A stretch of DNA of 27,571 nt from CAZEXD01 sp964516865 (lineage in GTDB: Bacteria > Patescibacteriota > Minisyncoccia > Minisyncoccales > Staskawiczbacteraceae): the NCBI GenBank assembly GCA_964516865.1, contig CAZEXD010000007.1, forward strand, positions 1 to 27,571, written 5' to 3'. Positions 1-7,343 of the stretch are shown in pieces. The notes beneath the pieces were generated by a model. That model had not been told where the DNA came from. It was given only the letters and a program-made list of their open reading frames with translations, and searched no databases. Numbering within the stretch: the stretch's first letter is position 1; every line of letters begins with the position of its first letter. A program made the translations under genes and the position numbers.

Positions 1-1
1 G

Positions 2-769
2 ATTAACACCGATAAGAAAACAGATTTAAACAGATGGGGACCGGATGAGTGGTTTGATTATTGGCTAAAAGAAAGATTAAATTGGTATTATAAATTAGGA
101 ATTAAAAAAGAAAACATTAAGACATACGAAGTGCCGAAAAACGAATTGGCTCATTATGCGAGGCGCGCGGTTGATATTCTGTATAATTTTCCTTTTGGCT
201 GGAAAGAAATTGAGGGGGTTCATAACCGCGGCGATTGGGATTTGTCAAATCATTCAAAACACTCTGGTCAAGATTTAAGTTATACCGATGAAAAGAAACA
301 AAGATATATTCCCTATATTATTGAGACATCAGCCGGAGTGGATAGAAGTTTGTTCGCTTTTCTTTGCGATGCTTATGAAGAAATAAGGGGAGGGAGAACA
401 ATTACCACCGAATCGGTGAAAGAAGTGGAAATTGTTTTACGCCTTCATAAATCATTGGCGCCGGTAAAAGTGGCAGTTTTGCCATTAGTGAAAAACAAGC
501 CAGAATTAATTAAAAAAGCCAAAGAAGTTTATGCAATGCTTAAGCCAAATTTTGTTTGCCAATACGATGAAATTGGTTCAATCGGGAGAAGATACAGAAG
601 ACAAGATGAAATTGGGACCCCTTATTGTCTAACCGTTGACTTTGAATCGTTAGAAAAAGACGATGTTACGGTCCGCGATAGAGACACAATGAAACAAGAG
701 AGAACAAAAATTGATAAATTAACAGATTTTCTAAAAAAGAATATAAATGTTTCAAAAAACAACTCTTAA
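2..769 (+). CDS. glyS: Glycyl-tRNA synthetase, dimeric type, 3' part (5' end outside window)
   Basis: Class II aminoacyl-tRNA synthetase that charges tRNA-Gly. The frame is open from base 2, so the start lies upstream; about 255 C-terminal residues are visible. A GTG at 131 could be mistaken for a start, but the residues before it (GPDEWFDYWLKERLNWYY) match the normal upstream part of the family. Visible landmarks are ELAHYARRAVDI, FPFGWKEIEGVHNRGDWDL and YIPYIIETSAGVDRSLFAFL (class II motif 3 region), then the anticodon-binding domain with APVKVAVLPLVKN and IGRRYRRQDEIGTPYCLTVD. This is the single-chain alpha2 type, not the alpha2beta2 type. The last 23 bases overlap the M16 peptidase start, so the two are probably co-transcribed. 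Confidence 0.95.
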   Translation: MNTDKKTDLNRWGPDEWFDYWLKERLNWYYKLGIKKENIKTYEVPKNELAHYARRAVDILYNFPFGWKEIEGVHNRGDWDLSNHSKHSGQDLSYTDEKKQRYIPYIIETSAGVDRSLFAFLCDAYEEIRGGRTITTESVKEVEIVLRLHKSLAPVKVAVLPLVKNKPELIKKAKEVYAMLKPNFVCQYDEIGSIGRRYRRQDEIGTPYCLTVDFESLEKDDVTVRDRDTMKQERTKIDKLTDFLKKNINVSKNNS

Positions 770-2012
770 AAACGGATTAAGGATAATTACCGTTCCAATG
801 AAAAACACCGAAGCGGTGACTTTTTTGGTTTTGGTGGGAACAGGATCGAAATACGAAACAAAAGAAATAAATGGAATTTCGCATTTTTTAGAACATATGC
901 TTTTCAAAGGAACGAAAAAAAGACCCAATACTTTAGAAATTGCGGAAACGCTGGATAGAATTGGAGGTGAGTATAACGCTTTTACCTCACAAGAAATGAC
1001 GGGTTATTGGGCAAAGGTTAGTAGCAAACATCAAGATATTGCTCTGGATTGGATCGCTGATATATTTTTAAACTCAAAATTAGAACCGAAAGAAATAGAA
1101 AAAGAAAAGGGGGTGATAATAGAAGAAATTAAGATGCTTTTGGATACCCCCACTGCTTATATTAGCGATTTATGGAATAAGGTTCTTTATGGCGATCAAC
1201 CAGCCGGTTGGAGAGTAATCGGCGAAGAGAAAAATATTTTAAAATTTGATAGAGAAAAAATTTTTGATTATTTTAAAAGTCATTATAGCGCCAAAAACAC
1301 CATAATTTGTGTAGCAGGAAACCTCAAAAGCGAAACGATAATAAAAAAAATAGAAAAAACTTTTCAATTAATTAATAAAAAAGAACCGGTCAAAAGAATA
1401 AAAGTAAATGATTGGCAGAAAAAACCAACAACACTTGTTTATTTTAAAGAAACTGACCAAACCCATCTTTGTTTGGGGGTAAGGGGGTACAATATTTTCC
1501 ATCCCCAAAAATATGCTATAGCGCTTTTAGCGACAATTTTGGGAGGAAATATGAGTTCTCGCCTTTTTATTTCTGTTAGAGAGAAAAGGGGGTTAGCCTA
1601 TTATATTCGGACAAGCGCTGAAAGCAATTTAGATACCGGAGATTTGGTTACTTCTGCAGGTGTTGATCATAAAAACGTGGAAAGGGTTATTGATTTGATT
1701 TTAAAAGAATATCAGTCGTTTAAAAACAAATCAATTGATAAAGAAGAATTACAAAAAGCGAAAGATTATTTAAAGGGGACTACCTCTTTGTCTTTGGAAA
1801 CCTCTGATAGCCAAGCATCATTTTATGCTTCGCAAGAATTGTTTAAGAAAAAAATTCTTACCCCTGAAGAAATATTTAAAAAAATTGACGAAGTTGGTAT
1901 AAATGATATAAAGAAAGTAGCGAACGACATTTTTAAACCCCAAAAACTAAACCTGGCGTTAATCGGGCCGTTTAAAGAAAAAAAGAATTTTGAGAAACTT
2001 TTAAAAATTTAA
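747..2012 (+). CDS. M16 family zinc metallopeptidase (insulinase / processing-peptidase-like)
   Basis: Predicted zinc endopeptidase of 421 residues, the usual size for a single-chain two-domain bacterial M16B protein. The inverted zinc motif HxxEH is HFLEH at residues 46-50, with the downstream glutamates (KGVIIEEI) expected to supply the third ligand. The C-terminal half carries the family's REKRGLAYYI segment, which contributes to the substrate-binding R/Y pair. There is no signal peptide, so it probably acts in the cytoplasm on peptides or small unfolded proteins. The ATG at 747 lies inside the end of glyS and no better start follows. The gene is intact and sits 7 bp before the permease gene. 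The family call is firm; the substrate is unknown. Confidence 0.93.
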   Translation: MFQKTTLKNGLRIITVPMKNTEAVTFLVLVGTGSKYETKEINGISHFLEHMLFKGTKKRPNTLEIAETLDRIGGEYNAFTSQEMTGYWAKVSSKHQDIALDWIADIFLNSKLEPKEIEKEKGVIIEEIKMLLDTPTAYISDLWNKVLYGDQPAGWRVIGEEKNILKFDREKIFDYFKSHYSAKNTIICVAGNLKSETIIKKIEKTFQLINKKEPVKRIKVNDWQKKPTTLVYFKETDQTHLCLGVRGYNIFHPQKYAIALLATILGGNMSSRLFISVREKRGLAYYIRTSAESNLDTGDLVTSAGVDHKNVERVIDLILKEYQSFKNKSIDKEELQKAKDYLKGTTSLSLETSDSQASFYASQELFKKKILTPEEIFKKIDEVGINDIKKVANDIFKPQKLNLALIGPFKEKKNFEKLLKI

Positions 2013-2019
2013 GAAATAT

Positions 2020-3054
2020 ATGGAAGAAGAACAACGAACCCTCGATATTGGTTGGGAAGCAATTTTAAGAATTGCGTTTGCTGGTTTGATTTTTTATTTT
2101 TTATATTTGGTAAGAGAAGTAGTTGTTTGGTTTCTTTTTGCTCTGATTGTTTCTACCCTTCTTAATCCGGTAATTAATTTTTTGCGACGTCTTTATGTCC
2201 CCAAGGTTTTGGCAGTATCATTTGTCTATTTAAGTTTTTTTGGTATTTTGGGATTGATTATTTATCTTGTTGCCCCCTTTTTTATCACCGAGATTCGTCA
2301 GTTTTCCCAATTAATTCCTCAATATTTTGAAAAAATTAGTCCCTTTTTCAAAGAATTAAAAATTGAAGCGATGGAAAGTTTAGAAAGTTTTATCCAAAGC
2401 GTTACTGGAAGTTTAGAACAAGTTTCTCTTAGCGTTTTTAATGCGCTTATCACTTTTTTTGGAGGAGTTGCCTCTACTTTCTTTATTGTGTCCATTGCTT
2501 TTTTTCTTTCGCTTGAAGAAAATGGCTTTGAACGATTTTTAACCCTTCTTTCACCTAAAAAATACGAAGAGTATATTTTGGCTCTTTTCGAAAGATGTCA
2601 GAATAAGGTGACTGGTTGGTTTGGGGCAAGAATTATTGCTTGTTTGTTTGTGGGAGTTGCTTCTTTCGTCGCTTTTTATTTCTTTCACATCAGGTATACT
2701 TTTATTCTTTCTTTTTTGGCCGGCATTTTAAATTTTATTCCCTTTATTGGTCCTTTAATAACGGGGTTATTACTGATTTTGTTTATTGGTATTTCTGACT
2801 CTTGGTTAAAAGCACTGATTATTATTGTGATATTTATTATTATTCAACAAATAGAAAACACCCTTTTATCTCCCTTATTAATGAAAAAATTTATTGGTTT
2901 GCCGCCTGCTTTGGTATTATTATCTTTGGTAGTCGGAGGAAAAATTTTTGGTTTTTTAGGTATTGTTTTTGCCGTGCCGGTCTTTGGGATAATATATGAG
3001 TTTATCAAAGAATTTTTAGAAAAAAATAAAGAAGGGTTAGCGCAAATAATCTGA
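2020..3054 (+). CDS. AI-2E family (PerM/YdiK-like) membrane permease
   Basis: Integral membrane protein of 344 residues with about seven to eight hydrophobic segments. There is an N-terminal cluster (residues about 12-85), a soluble stretch around residues 95-135, and a C-terminal block with the family's signature region NFIPFIGPLITG, followed by QQIENTLLSPLLMKKFIGLPP and a GxxGF/LGIVFAVP segment. These C-terminal motifs are diagnostic of the AI-2E transporter family. Despite the name, members of the family export varied solutes, including Na+/H+ exchange in some, so the substrate cannot be read from sequence. It follows the M16 gene by 7 bp. It ends with TGA three bases before a convergent gene, with no obvious terminator between them. 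Confidence 0.92.
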   Translation: MEEEQRTLDIGWEAILRIAFAGLIFYFLYLVREVVVWFLFALIVSTLLNPVINFLRRLYVPKVLAVSFVYLSFFGILGLIIYLVAPFFITEIRQFSQLIPQYFEKISPFFKELKIEAMESLESFIQSVTGSLEQVSLSVFNALITFFGGVASTFFIVSIAFFLSLEENGFERFLTLLSPKKYEEYILALFERCQNKVTGWFGARIIACLFVGVASFVAFYFFHIRYTFILSFLAGILNFIPFIGPLITGLLLILFIGISDSWLKALIIIVIFIIIQQIENTLLSPLLMKKFIGLPPALVLLSLVVGGKIFGFLGIVFAVPVFGIIYEFIKEFLEKNKEGLAQII

Positions 3055-3057
3055 ATT

Positions 3058-3522
3058 TTAAAAAAACAAGATAGCAAATCCAATTACAATTACTAAAATT
3101 TGAGTAAGTGTTTTTCCCCACTGGGGGATTTTTTTATATTTAAAAAAATGAATCTCTCTTTTATGGAATAAAGCGGTTCTTTCTAAAAATGGGTTGCCAG
3201 GAAACCAACAGTTTATACCTAAAAAAACATCGGGCAAAGCAGCCAGGAAGCCACCGAAGACAAGAAAAAAATAATTTATTTTAGTAATTCGAGAAACGAA
3301 ATAAATTAAAATTAAACCCATTATAATGTCGCCAGATAGTTTTAAAGAATCAAGGAAAGAATTTTTCCACTTTTTCTTTTTAAGATTCTCAATTAAATAT
3401 TCATTATGGGGTAGAAAATCAAAAAAACAATGACTAAAAAATTCCAAAAAAACTGCCAAGGGCAAAAAGGGAATTTTTGCTATAATAAGTGCTCCCCAAA
3501 ATAAATGAAAAAATAAAATCAT
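3058..3522 (-). CDS. Small multi-pass membrane protein, possibly metal-dependent-hydrolase-like (DUF457/YdjM type)
   Basis: A 154-residue membrane protein with hydrophobic segments near residues 1-30, 65-90, 88-105 and 135-154. The N-terminal part has histidines and acidic residues in the order HLFWGAL, FFSHCFFDFLPHNEY, which resembles the membrane-bound metal-dependent hydrolase group (DUF457-like), where His and Asp residues near membrane helices are conserved. A later HKREIHFFKYKK loop adds two more histidines. The start ATG is at 3522. It is convergent with the permease and divergent from metG, so it is probably a single-gene transcript starting in the 3523-3558 gap. The family assignment is tentative; the membrane topology is what the sequence shows directly. 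Confidence 0.6.
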   Translation of the reverse strand: MILFFHLFWGALIIAKIPFLPLAVFLEFFSHCFFDFLPHNEYLIENLKKKKWKNSFLDSLKLSGDIIMGLILIYFVSRITKINYFFLVFGGFLAALPDVFLGINCWFPGNPFLERTALFHKREIHFFKYKKIPQWGKTLTQILVIVIGFAILFF

Positions 3523-3558
3523 TGAATTTTAGTTTAAATAATATAAAATAATTATAAC

Positions 3559-5052
3559 ATGACTAACAAAAAAACTCTTTCTCGACAGAAAAAGAAAAAC
3601 TTTTATATTACCACCACCCTTCCTTATGTGAATGCTGATCCCCACCTTGGTTTTGCTTTAGAAATAGTTCAGGCGGATGTTTTAGCGCGTTATCATAGAG
3701 GTTTGGGAGAAAAAGTATTTTTTAACACAGGAGTTGACGAACACGGTTTAAAAATTTACCGAAAAGCCCAAGAAAATAATTTAGATCCGCAAGAATATTG
3801 CGATATTTATGCCAAAAAATTTGAAAATTTGAAACAAGCGCTTAATTTAAGTTACAACAATTTTATTAGAACAACCGATAACCATCATATAAGGGCGGTG
3901 CAGGAACTATGGCGAAGGTGTTTAAAAAATGGCGACATTTACAAAAAAAAATACAAAATTAAATATTGCGTTGGCTGTGAGTTAGAAAAAACCGAATCAG
4001 AACTAAAAAATGGCAAATGTCCCATTCATCCTAATTTGGAAATAGAAATAATTGAAGAAGAAAATTATTTTTTCCGGTACTCAAAATACCAAAAGCCCCT
4101 TTTAGCGCTTTACAATAAAAATAAAAAGTTCGTTGTGCCGGAATCAAGATTGAAAGAAATAAAAGAGTTTACAAAAAAAGGATTAAAAGATTTTAGTATA
4201 TCGCGATTAAAAGAAAAAATGCCCTGGGGAGTAGCGGTTCCCGATGACGACAAGCACGTAATGTATGTTTGGTTTGATGCCTTGGGAAACTACATTTCTT
4301 GCCTTGGCTGGCCCGGTTCAAAAGGTACTCCCTCAAAAAAATTCAAAGAATTTTGGCCGGGACTTCAAGTTGCGGGCAAAGACAATCTTCGTCAGCAGTC
4401 ATCAATGTGGCAGGCAATGCTTTTGTCTGCTGGTTTGCCTCCCTCAAAACAAATTTTCATTCATGGCTTTATAACCGCTAACGGCCAAAAAATGTCAAAA
4501 TCATTGGGAAATGTTATTGATCCTTTTGAGTTGGTAAAAAAATATGGCACAGATGCGGTTAGATATTATCTTTTAAGAGAAATTCCACCGGCAGAAGACG
4601 GTGATTTTACCTATGAAAAATTTGAACAACGCTATAATGCGGATTTAGCAGGCGGAATTGGAAACTTGGTGGCAAGAGTGTTGGGAATAGCATCGAAAAT
4701 TTCCAATTTCCAATTTCCAATTTCCAATAAATTTTCAAATCTCAATTTACAAAAAAAAATAAAAGAAGCGCAGAAAAAATATAAATCAGCCGTAGAAAAC
4801 TTCAAATTCAACGAGGCGCTTTCCACTATTTGGGACATAATTGCTTTTTGCGATAAATACATAAATGAAGAAAAACTTTGGGAGCGCCCTGAAGATTCTC
4901 GAAAACAGCAGGCGATATCTGATTTATTATTTGCCCTTAAAGAAATTAGTGTTTTGCTTTTGCCTTTTTTGCCCCAAACCGCAGAAAAAATTTTTCGCCA
5001 ACTTAAAAATAAAAAAAGTCAGCCACTTTTTCCTCGTTTAAATTTAAAATAA
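3559..5052 (+). CDS. metG: Methionyl-tRNA synthetase
   Basis: Class I synthetase of 497 residues that charges initiator and elongator tRNA-Met. The HIGH motif appears as HLGF within TLPYVNADPHLGF, the KMSKS loop is KMSKSLGNVIDP, and a zinc knuckle is visible as CVGCE with a second Cys-containing arm (GKCPIHP). The motif set AGKDNLRQQSSMW corresponds to the usual GKDxxxFH(S)xxWP region but is divergent here. The protein ends after the anticodon-binding helical domain and lacks the C-terminal Trbp111-like tRNA-binding domain found in longer MetRS forms. A low-complexity segment around residues 381-397 is encoded by a short-period DNA repeat (see repeat at 4699). A TATAAA 12 nt before the ATG may be a -10 box for a very short leader. 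Confidence 0.96.
   Translation: MTNKKTLSRQKKKNFYITTTLPYVNADPHLGFALEIVQADVLARYHRGLGEKVFFNTGVDEHGLKIYRKAQENNLDPQEYCDIYAKKFENLKQALNLSYNNFIRTTDNHHIRAVQELWRRCLKNGDIYKKKYKIKYCVGCELEKTESELKNGKCPIHPNLEIEIIEEENYFFRYSKYQKPLLALYNKNKKFVVPESRLKEIKEFTKKGLKDFSISRLKEKMPWGVAVPDDDKHVMYVWFDALGNYISCLGWPGSKGTPSKKFKEFWPGLQVAGKDNLRQQSSMWQAMLLSAGLPPSKQIFIHGFITANGQKMSKSLGNVIDPFELVKKYGTDAVRYYLLREIPPAEDGDFTYEKFEQRYNADLAGGIGNLVARVLGIASKISNFQFPISNKFSNLNLQKKIKEAQKKYKSAVENFKFNEALSTIWDIIAFCDKYINEEKLWERPEDSRKQQAISDLLFALKEISVLLLPFLPQTAEKIFRQLKNKKSQPLFPRLNLK
4699..4752 (+). repeat. In-frame AT-rich short-period repeat inside metG
   Basis: Four near-exact copies of a 7-base unit (TTTCCAA) follow each other here, then degenerate into related A/T-run plus CAA words. 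The insert encodes a Phe/Asn/Ser-rich peptide that interrupts the conserved region between the KMSKS-side fold and the anticodon-binding domain. It stays in frame. The same style of repeat occurs in four other genes of this window. Confidence 0.75.
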
Positions 5053-5112
5053 CAATTTTAAATTTTTAATCATCACTTTGCATTTTGATTTTTGATTTTT
5101 GAATTATGAATT
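5053..5112 (+). repeat. Intergenic copy of the AT-rich short-period repeat (metG-tatD gap)
   Basis: The entire 60-bp spacer between metG and tatD is made of short words such as TTTTGATTTTTGATTTTTGA. It is close in style to the in-frame repeats of metG, leuS, iorA, tatD and the histidine kinase gene. No Shine-Dalgarno sequence precedes the tatD ATG; the repeat runs right up to it. Confidence 0.7.
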
Positions 5113-5964
5113 ATGTTGGTTGATACGCACTCGCATTTAAATTTTAGGGCGTACGATAAAGATAGAGACGAGGTGGTAAAACGCCTTCAAAAAGAAGGCG
5201 TTATTTGCCTTGATGTCGGCACAAAATATGAAACCTCAAAAAGAGCCGTTGAGTTGGCAGAAAAAAATCAAAATATTTATGCTGCCATTGGTATACACCC
5301 GATTCATATCAAACAGGATTTTTTAAAAATAAGAATGGCTGCAGACGAGGGTGCGTTTGAGCCGCTGGGTGAAGAATTTGAGGCGGACAAATATAAAAAT
5401 TTAGCAAAGTCGGCCAAGGTAGTGGCAATTGGCGAGATTGGTTTAGATTATTATTACAAACCAAAAACAAAATCGCGCCAAGAATTATTCAAGCAAAAAC
5501 AAAAAGAAGTTTTTATAGAGCAACTGAATTTGGCACAGGAGTTGGGTTTGCCTGTAATTATACATTGCAGAATGGCGCACGCTGATGTTTTAGATGTTCT
5601 TAAATCCAAAGTTCAAAATCCAAACGTCAAATTAAATCCAAGGCTTAAACTCTGCGGGATTATTCATTGTTTTAGCGGAAATTGGGAAGAGGCAAAAAAA
5701 TATCTGGAAATGGGTTTTTATTTGGGAATAAACGGAATAATTTATAAACTGGATTTAAAAGAGGTTATTGAAAAAATTCCTTTAGAAAAAATTTTGCTAG
5801 AAACCGATTGTCCTTATCTTACACCTTCGGCAGCCGGGCAAGAAAGAAATGAACCGATTTTCGTAAAATACATAGCTGAAGAGGTGGCTAAAATAAAAAA
5901 CATCAGCTTTGAAAAAGTGGCCGAAATTACAACTCAAAACGCGAAGAAATTATTTGATATCTGA
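5113..5964 (+). CDS. tatD: TatD-family metal-dependent hydrolase / DNase
   Basis: A metal-dependent TIM-barrel hydrolase of 283 residues; characterised members are 3'-5' exodeoxyribonucleases. Metal ligands appear in the expected order: DTHSHLNF at residues 4-11, GEIGLDYYYK (Glu), VIIHCRMAHADV (His), GIIHCFSG (His) and LLETDCPYLTP (Asp). Two segments look inserted relative to a standard member of about 255-260 residues: an acidic loop after the second strand (FLKIRMAADEG to EEFEADKYK), and a basic loop around residues 163-181 encoded by short-period DNA. It follows metG, a pairing seen in many bacteria, and is probably transcribed with it. It ends with TGA. Confidence 0.93.
   Translation: MLVDTHSHLNFRAYDKDRDEVVKRLQKEGVICLDVGTKYETSKRAVELAEKNQNIYAAIGIHPIHIKQDFLKIRMAADEGAFEPLGEEFEADKYKNLAKSAKVVAIGEIGLDYYYKPKTKSRQELFKQKQKEVFIEQLNLAQELGLPVIIHCRMAHADVLDVLKSKVQNPNVKLNPRLKLCGIIHCFSGNWEEAKKYLEMGFYLGINGIIYKLDLKEVIEKIPLEKILLETDCPYLTPSAAGQERNEPIFVKYIAEEVAKIKNISFEKVAEITTQNAKKLFDI
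5599..5656 (+). repeat. In-frame AT-rich short-period repeat inside tatD
   Basis: Words of the type AAATCCAAA / GTTCAAAATCCAAA recur with a period of roughly 7-9 bases and encode a Lys/Asn/Pro-rich loop just before the conserved GIIHCFSG motif. The reading frame is kept. The repeat is less perfect than the metG copy, as expected for an older insertion. Confidence 0.55.
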
Positions 5965-6001
5965 TAAAAAACAACTTACATTTTTGCAAACACTCTACAA
6001 G

Positions 6002-6103
6002 TATCCTTATTCTATAACCCTTATTCTATATCCTTATTTTATATTATTCTACAACACAAACTACAATACAAACCTACAATATAAATTACACCCATCCAAA
6101 TAC
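6002..6103 (+). other. 102-nt stretch with no G on the plus strand
   Basis: From 6002 to 6103 there is not a single G. The stretch begins with three degenerate copies of a TCCTTATTCTATA-like unit and then turns into ACAA/TACAA-rich sequence. It lies between tatD and the 40-bp palindrome and has no supportable ORF. RNA from this strand would be almost unable to form GC pairs. Confidence 0.8.
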
Positions 6104-6137
6104 GCTAATTTATGCGATCGCATAAATTAGCGTATTT
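6098..6137. promoter_or_regulatory. Perfect 40-bp palindrome centred on GCGATCGC, probable operator
   Basis: All 20 base pairs of both arms match, with the symmetry axis between 6117 and 6118. The outer part of each arm reads AAATACGCTAATTTATGC. It sits about 20 bp upstream of the extended -10 box of the PaaX/Cas2-like gene, the usual place for an operator bound by an autoregulating dimeric repressor. Alternatively it could be the end of a mobile element, or a cruciform. It is not followed by a T-tract, so a terminator is unlikely. Confidence 0.7.
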
Positions 6138-6156
6138 AGTTTACGAGTTTCCGATA

Positions 6157-6165
6157 TGATATAAT
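6157..6165 (+). promoter_or_regulatory. Extended -10 promoter (TGATATAAT) of the PaaX/Cas2-like gene
   Basis: A perfect TATAAT (6160-6165) is preceded by the TG dinucleotide of an extended -10. The ATG at 6172 begins seven bases after the box, so transcription would start at or next to the start codon, implying a leaderless mRNA. No convincing -35 is seen at the normal distance. Confidence 0.6.
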
Positions 6166-6171
6166 TAGAGT

Positions 6172-6743
6172 ATGAATAAATATAGAAATTATTTTTCAAG
6201 CCCCAAATCGGAAGTTGCAAAAGATATATTAAGATTTTTGATAACAGCAGGATGGTGGTAATTGCGGCTATTTCACCATTTTTTATTGTTAATTTTTTGA
6301 GGAGTTTCAAAAAACTTAAAAAATATTCAAACAAAAAAGTTTATGATACTTTCTATAATTTGAGAAAACAAGGACTTGTTAGTTTTCATTAAAAAAATAA
6401 TCAAATATATATTTCACTTACGGAAAAAGGCAAGAAGAAAGCAGGATGGATGCAAATCGATGATTTAAAAATTAAAAAATCAGCGAAATGGGATGGTAAA
6501 TGGAGAATATTGCTTTTTGGTATCGCAGAGACGAAAAGAACTTATCGTGAGGCCTTGCGTGGTAAACTAAAAGATTTGAATTTTCAGTTATTTCAAAAAG
6601 GCGCATGGATTACTCCTTATGACTGTTCTAATGAAGCAAACCTATTAAAATCATTTTTTGGGTTAAACAATAAAAAGATTAGATTAATAGTTTCAGATAA
6701 AATTGGTGATGACGAAGAATTCCGCAAATTTTTTAAATTATAA
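6172..6743 (+). pseudogene. Broken PaaX-like regulator with Cas2-like C-terminal domain
   Basis: Pieced together, the two parts give about 190 residues. The N-terminal part begins MNKYRNYFSSPKSEVAKDIL, continues through a small hydrophobic stretch and a winged-helix-like segment (KKVYDTFYNLRKQGLVSFH), then KNNQIYISLTEKGKKKAG. The C-terminal half (KWDGKWRILLFGIAE; FQKGAWITPYDC; KKIRLIVSDKIGDDEEF) matches the Cas2-like ferredoxin-fold domain of PaaX-type regulators that are frequent in CPR genomes. Two lesions are visible: a net -1 frameshift near 6250-6262, and an in-frame TAA at 6390. An ATG at 6450 leaves a 97-residue Cas2-like domain that could still be made. No CRISPR array or cas1 is nearby, so a regulatory origin is likelier than adaptation. 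The 40-bp palindrome upstream and a second GCGATCGC at 6761 bracket the gene. Confidence 0.8.
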
Positions 6744-6760
6744 TAAATACTTAATAATTT

Positions 6761-6768
6761 GCGATCGC
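6761..6768. other. Second GCGATCGC octamer, 18 bp after the PaaX/Cas2-like gene
   Basis: The same 8-bp palindrome that forms the core of the 40-bp palindrome at 6098-6137 recurs here, flanked by ATTT and AGAATT arms that are only weakly symmetrical. I saw no third copy in the window. It places the broken gene between two identical GC-rich octamers in AT-rich DNA. Confidence 0.5.
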
Positions 6769-6819
6769 AGAATTAATAAGCATTGGCGATAGATATGATT
6801 GGAATAGAATATAAAATTT

Positions 6820-6859
6820 AAAAAAAGAACCCCTCATATTTCTCGTATAAGGAGGGTTC
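6820..6859 (-). terminator. Rho-independent terminator of the receiver gene
   Basis: Read on the minus strand, a stem with arms GGAGGGTTC (6851-6859) and GAACCCCTC (6827-6835), with one bulged base, is followed by an uninterrupted T-run. It lies 24 bp after the stop of the receiver pseudogene. A second small stem (CTTGCGGGC / GCTCGCAAG) lies between the stop codon and this terminator. Confidence 0.75.
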
Positions 6860-6882
6860 ATGCTCTTGCGAGCCATTGGTCA

Positions 6883-7225
6883 CTATTTGCCCGCAAGTAG
6901 TTTGGCAATTGTTTCTCTCAGCAGTATCCAATTGAAGGGTTTAACGAAGAATCGATCAGCGTGGTGAGGCGGCGGTTGTTCGTCCCCGCTCATCAGAATG
7001 ACAGGGATTTTCTGGTAGTGGTTTTTGATCCAGTTTGTCAGCTCAACGTCGCCCATTATAGGTATTTGGTTGTCCGTAATCAACAAGTTGGGGAAGGCGC
7101 TGAGAAAACATTTCTTGTGCCTTAGCGCCATCTGGGAGGGAAGTCACTAAACAATCATTTCCGAAAAACGCCTTGAAAACCTCAATAACATTAGGCTCGT
7201 CGTCAACCACAAAAATCGTATTTAT
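6883..7225 (-). pseudogene. CheY-like single-domain response regulator, frameshifted
   Basis: Reconstructed length is about 114 residues, a stand-alone receiver domain. The first part (TIFVVDDEPNVIEVFKAFFG) carries the acidic pocket Asp pair. After a frameshift the rest continues LLITDNQIPIMGDVEL with the phospho-accepting Asp, then VILMSGDE and FFVKPFN with the conserved Ser and Lys, so every active-site residue survives across two frames. The shift falls in a run of four C (plus-strand GGGG at 7090-7093) where three would restore the frame. The codon at the right distance from the AGGAGG Shine-Dalgarno is ATA rather than ATG, a possible second lesion. The GC content is visibly higher than in neighbouring genes. 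A CCC-C run is a known +1 slippery context, so programmed frameshifting is a less likely alternative. Confidence 0.8.
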
Positions 7226-7271
7226 TTTTTCCTCCTATCTTAGGGATGAATGAACACAAAGAAATATTTTA

Positions 7272-7299
7272 ACTTTACATATATTTTATAATAAGTCAA
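7272..7299 (-). promoter_or_regulatory. Putative sigma70-type promoter of the receiver pseudogene
   Basis: On the minus strand TTGACT (plus coordinates 7294-7299) is followed after 16 bp by TAAAGT (7272-7277). It lies about 47 bp upstream of the AGGAGG and just upstream of the leuS promoter, pointing the opposite way. Confidence 0.45.
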
Positions 7300-7322
7300 G
7301 ACTTTTGGCGAAACTTATATTG

Positions 7323-7331
7323 TGCTAAAAT
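7323..7331 (+). promoter_or_regulatory. Extended -10 promoter (TGCTAAAAT) of the leuS operon
   Basis: TG followed by one base and TAAAAT ends 12 bp before the leuS ATG, giving a predicted leader of about six bases, too short for a Shine-Dalgarno. TTGGCG at 7305-7310 could act as a weak -35 with a short 15-bp spacer. Confidence 0.55.
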
Positions 7332-7343
7332 ATAGGAATAAAA

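Noticed and set aside
5909..6130. A 73-codon plus-strand ORF after tatD
   Set aside because: It overlaps the tatD end in another frame and reads through the G-free repeat and half of the palindrome; composition alone explains the open frame.
6172..6743. Possible CRISPR-Cas locus because of the Cas2-like domain
   Set aside because: No direct-repeat/spacer array, no cas1 and no effector gene is seen anywhere in the window; the winged-helix-like N-terminal part fits a PaaX-type regulator.
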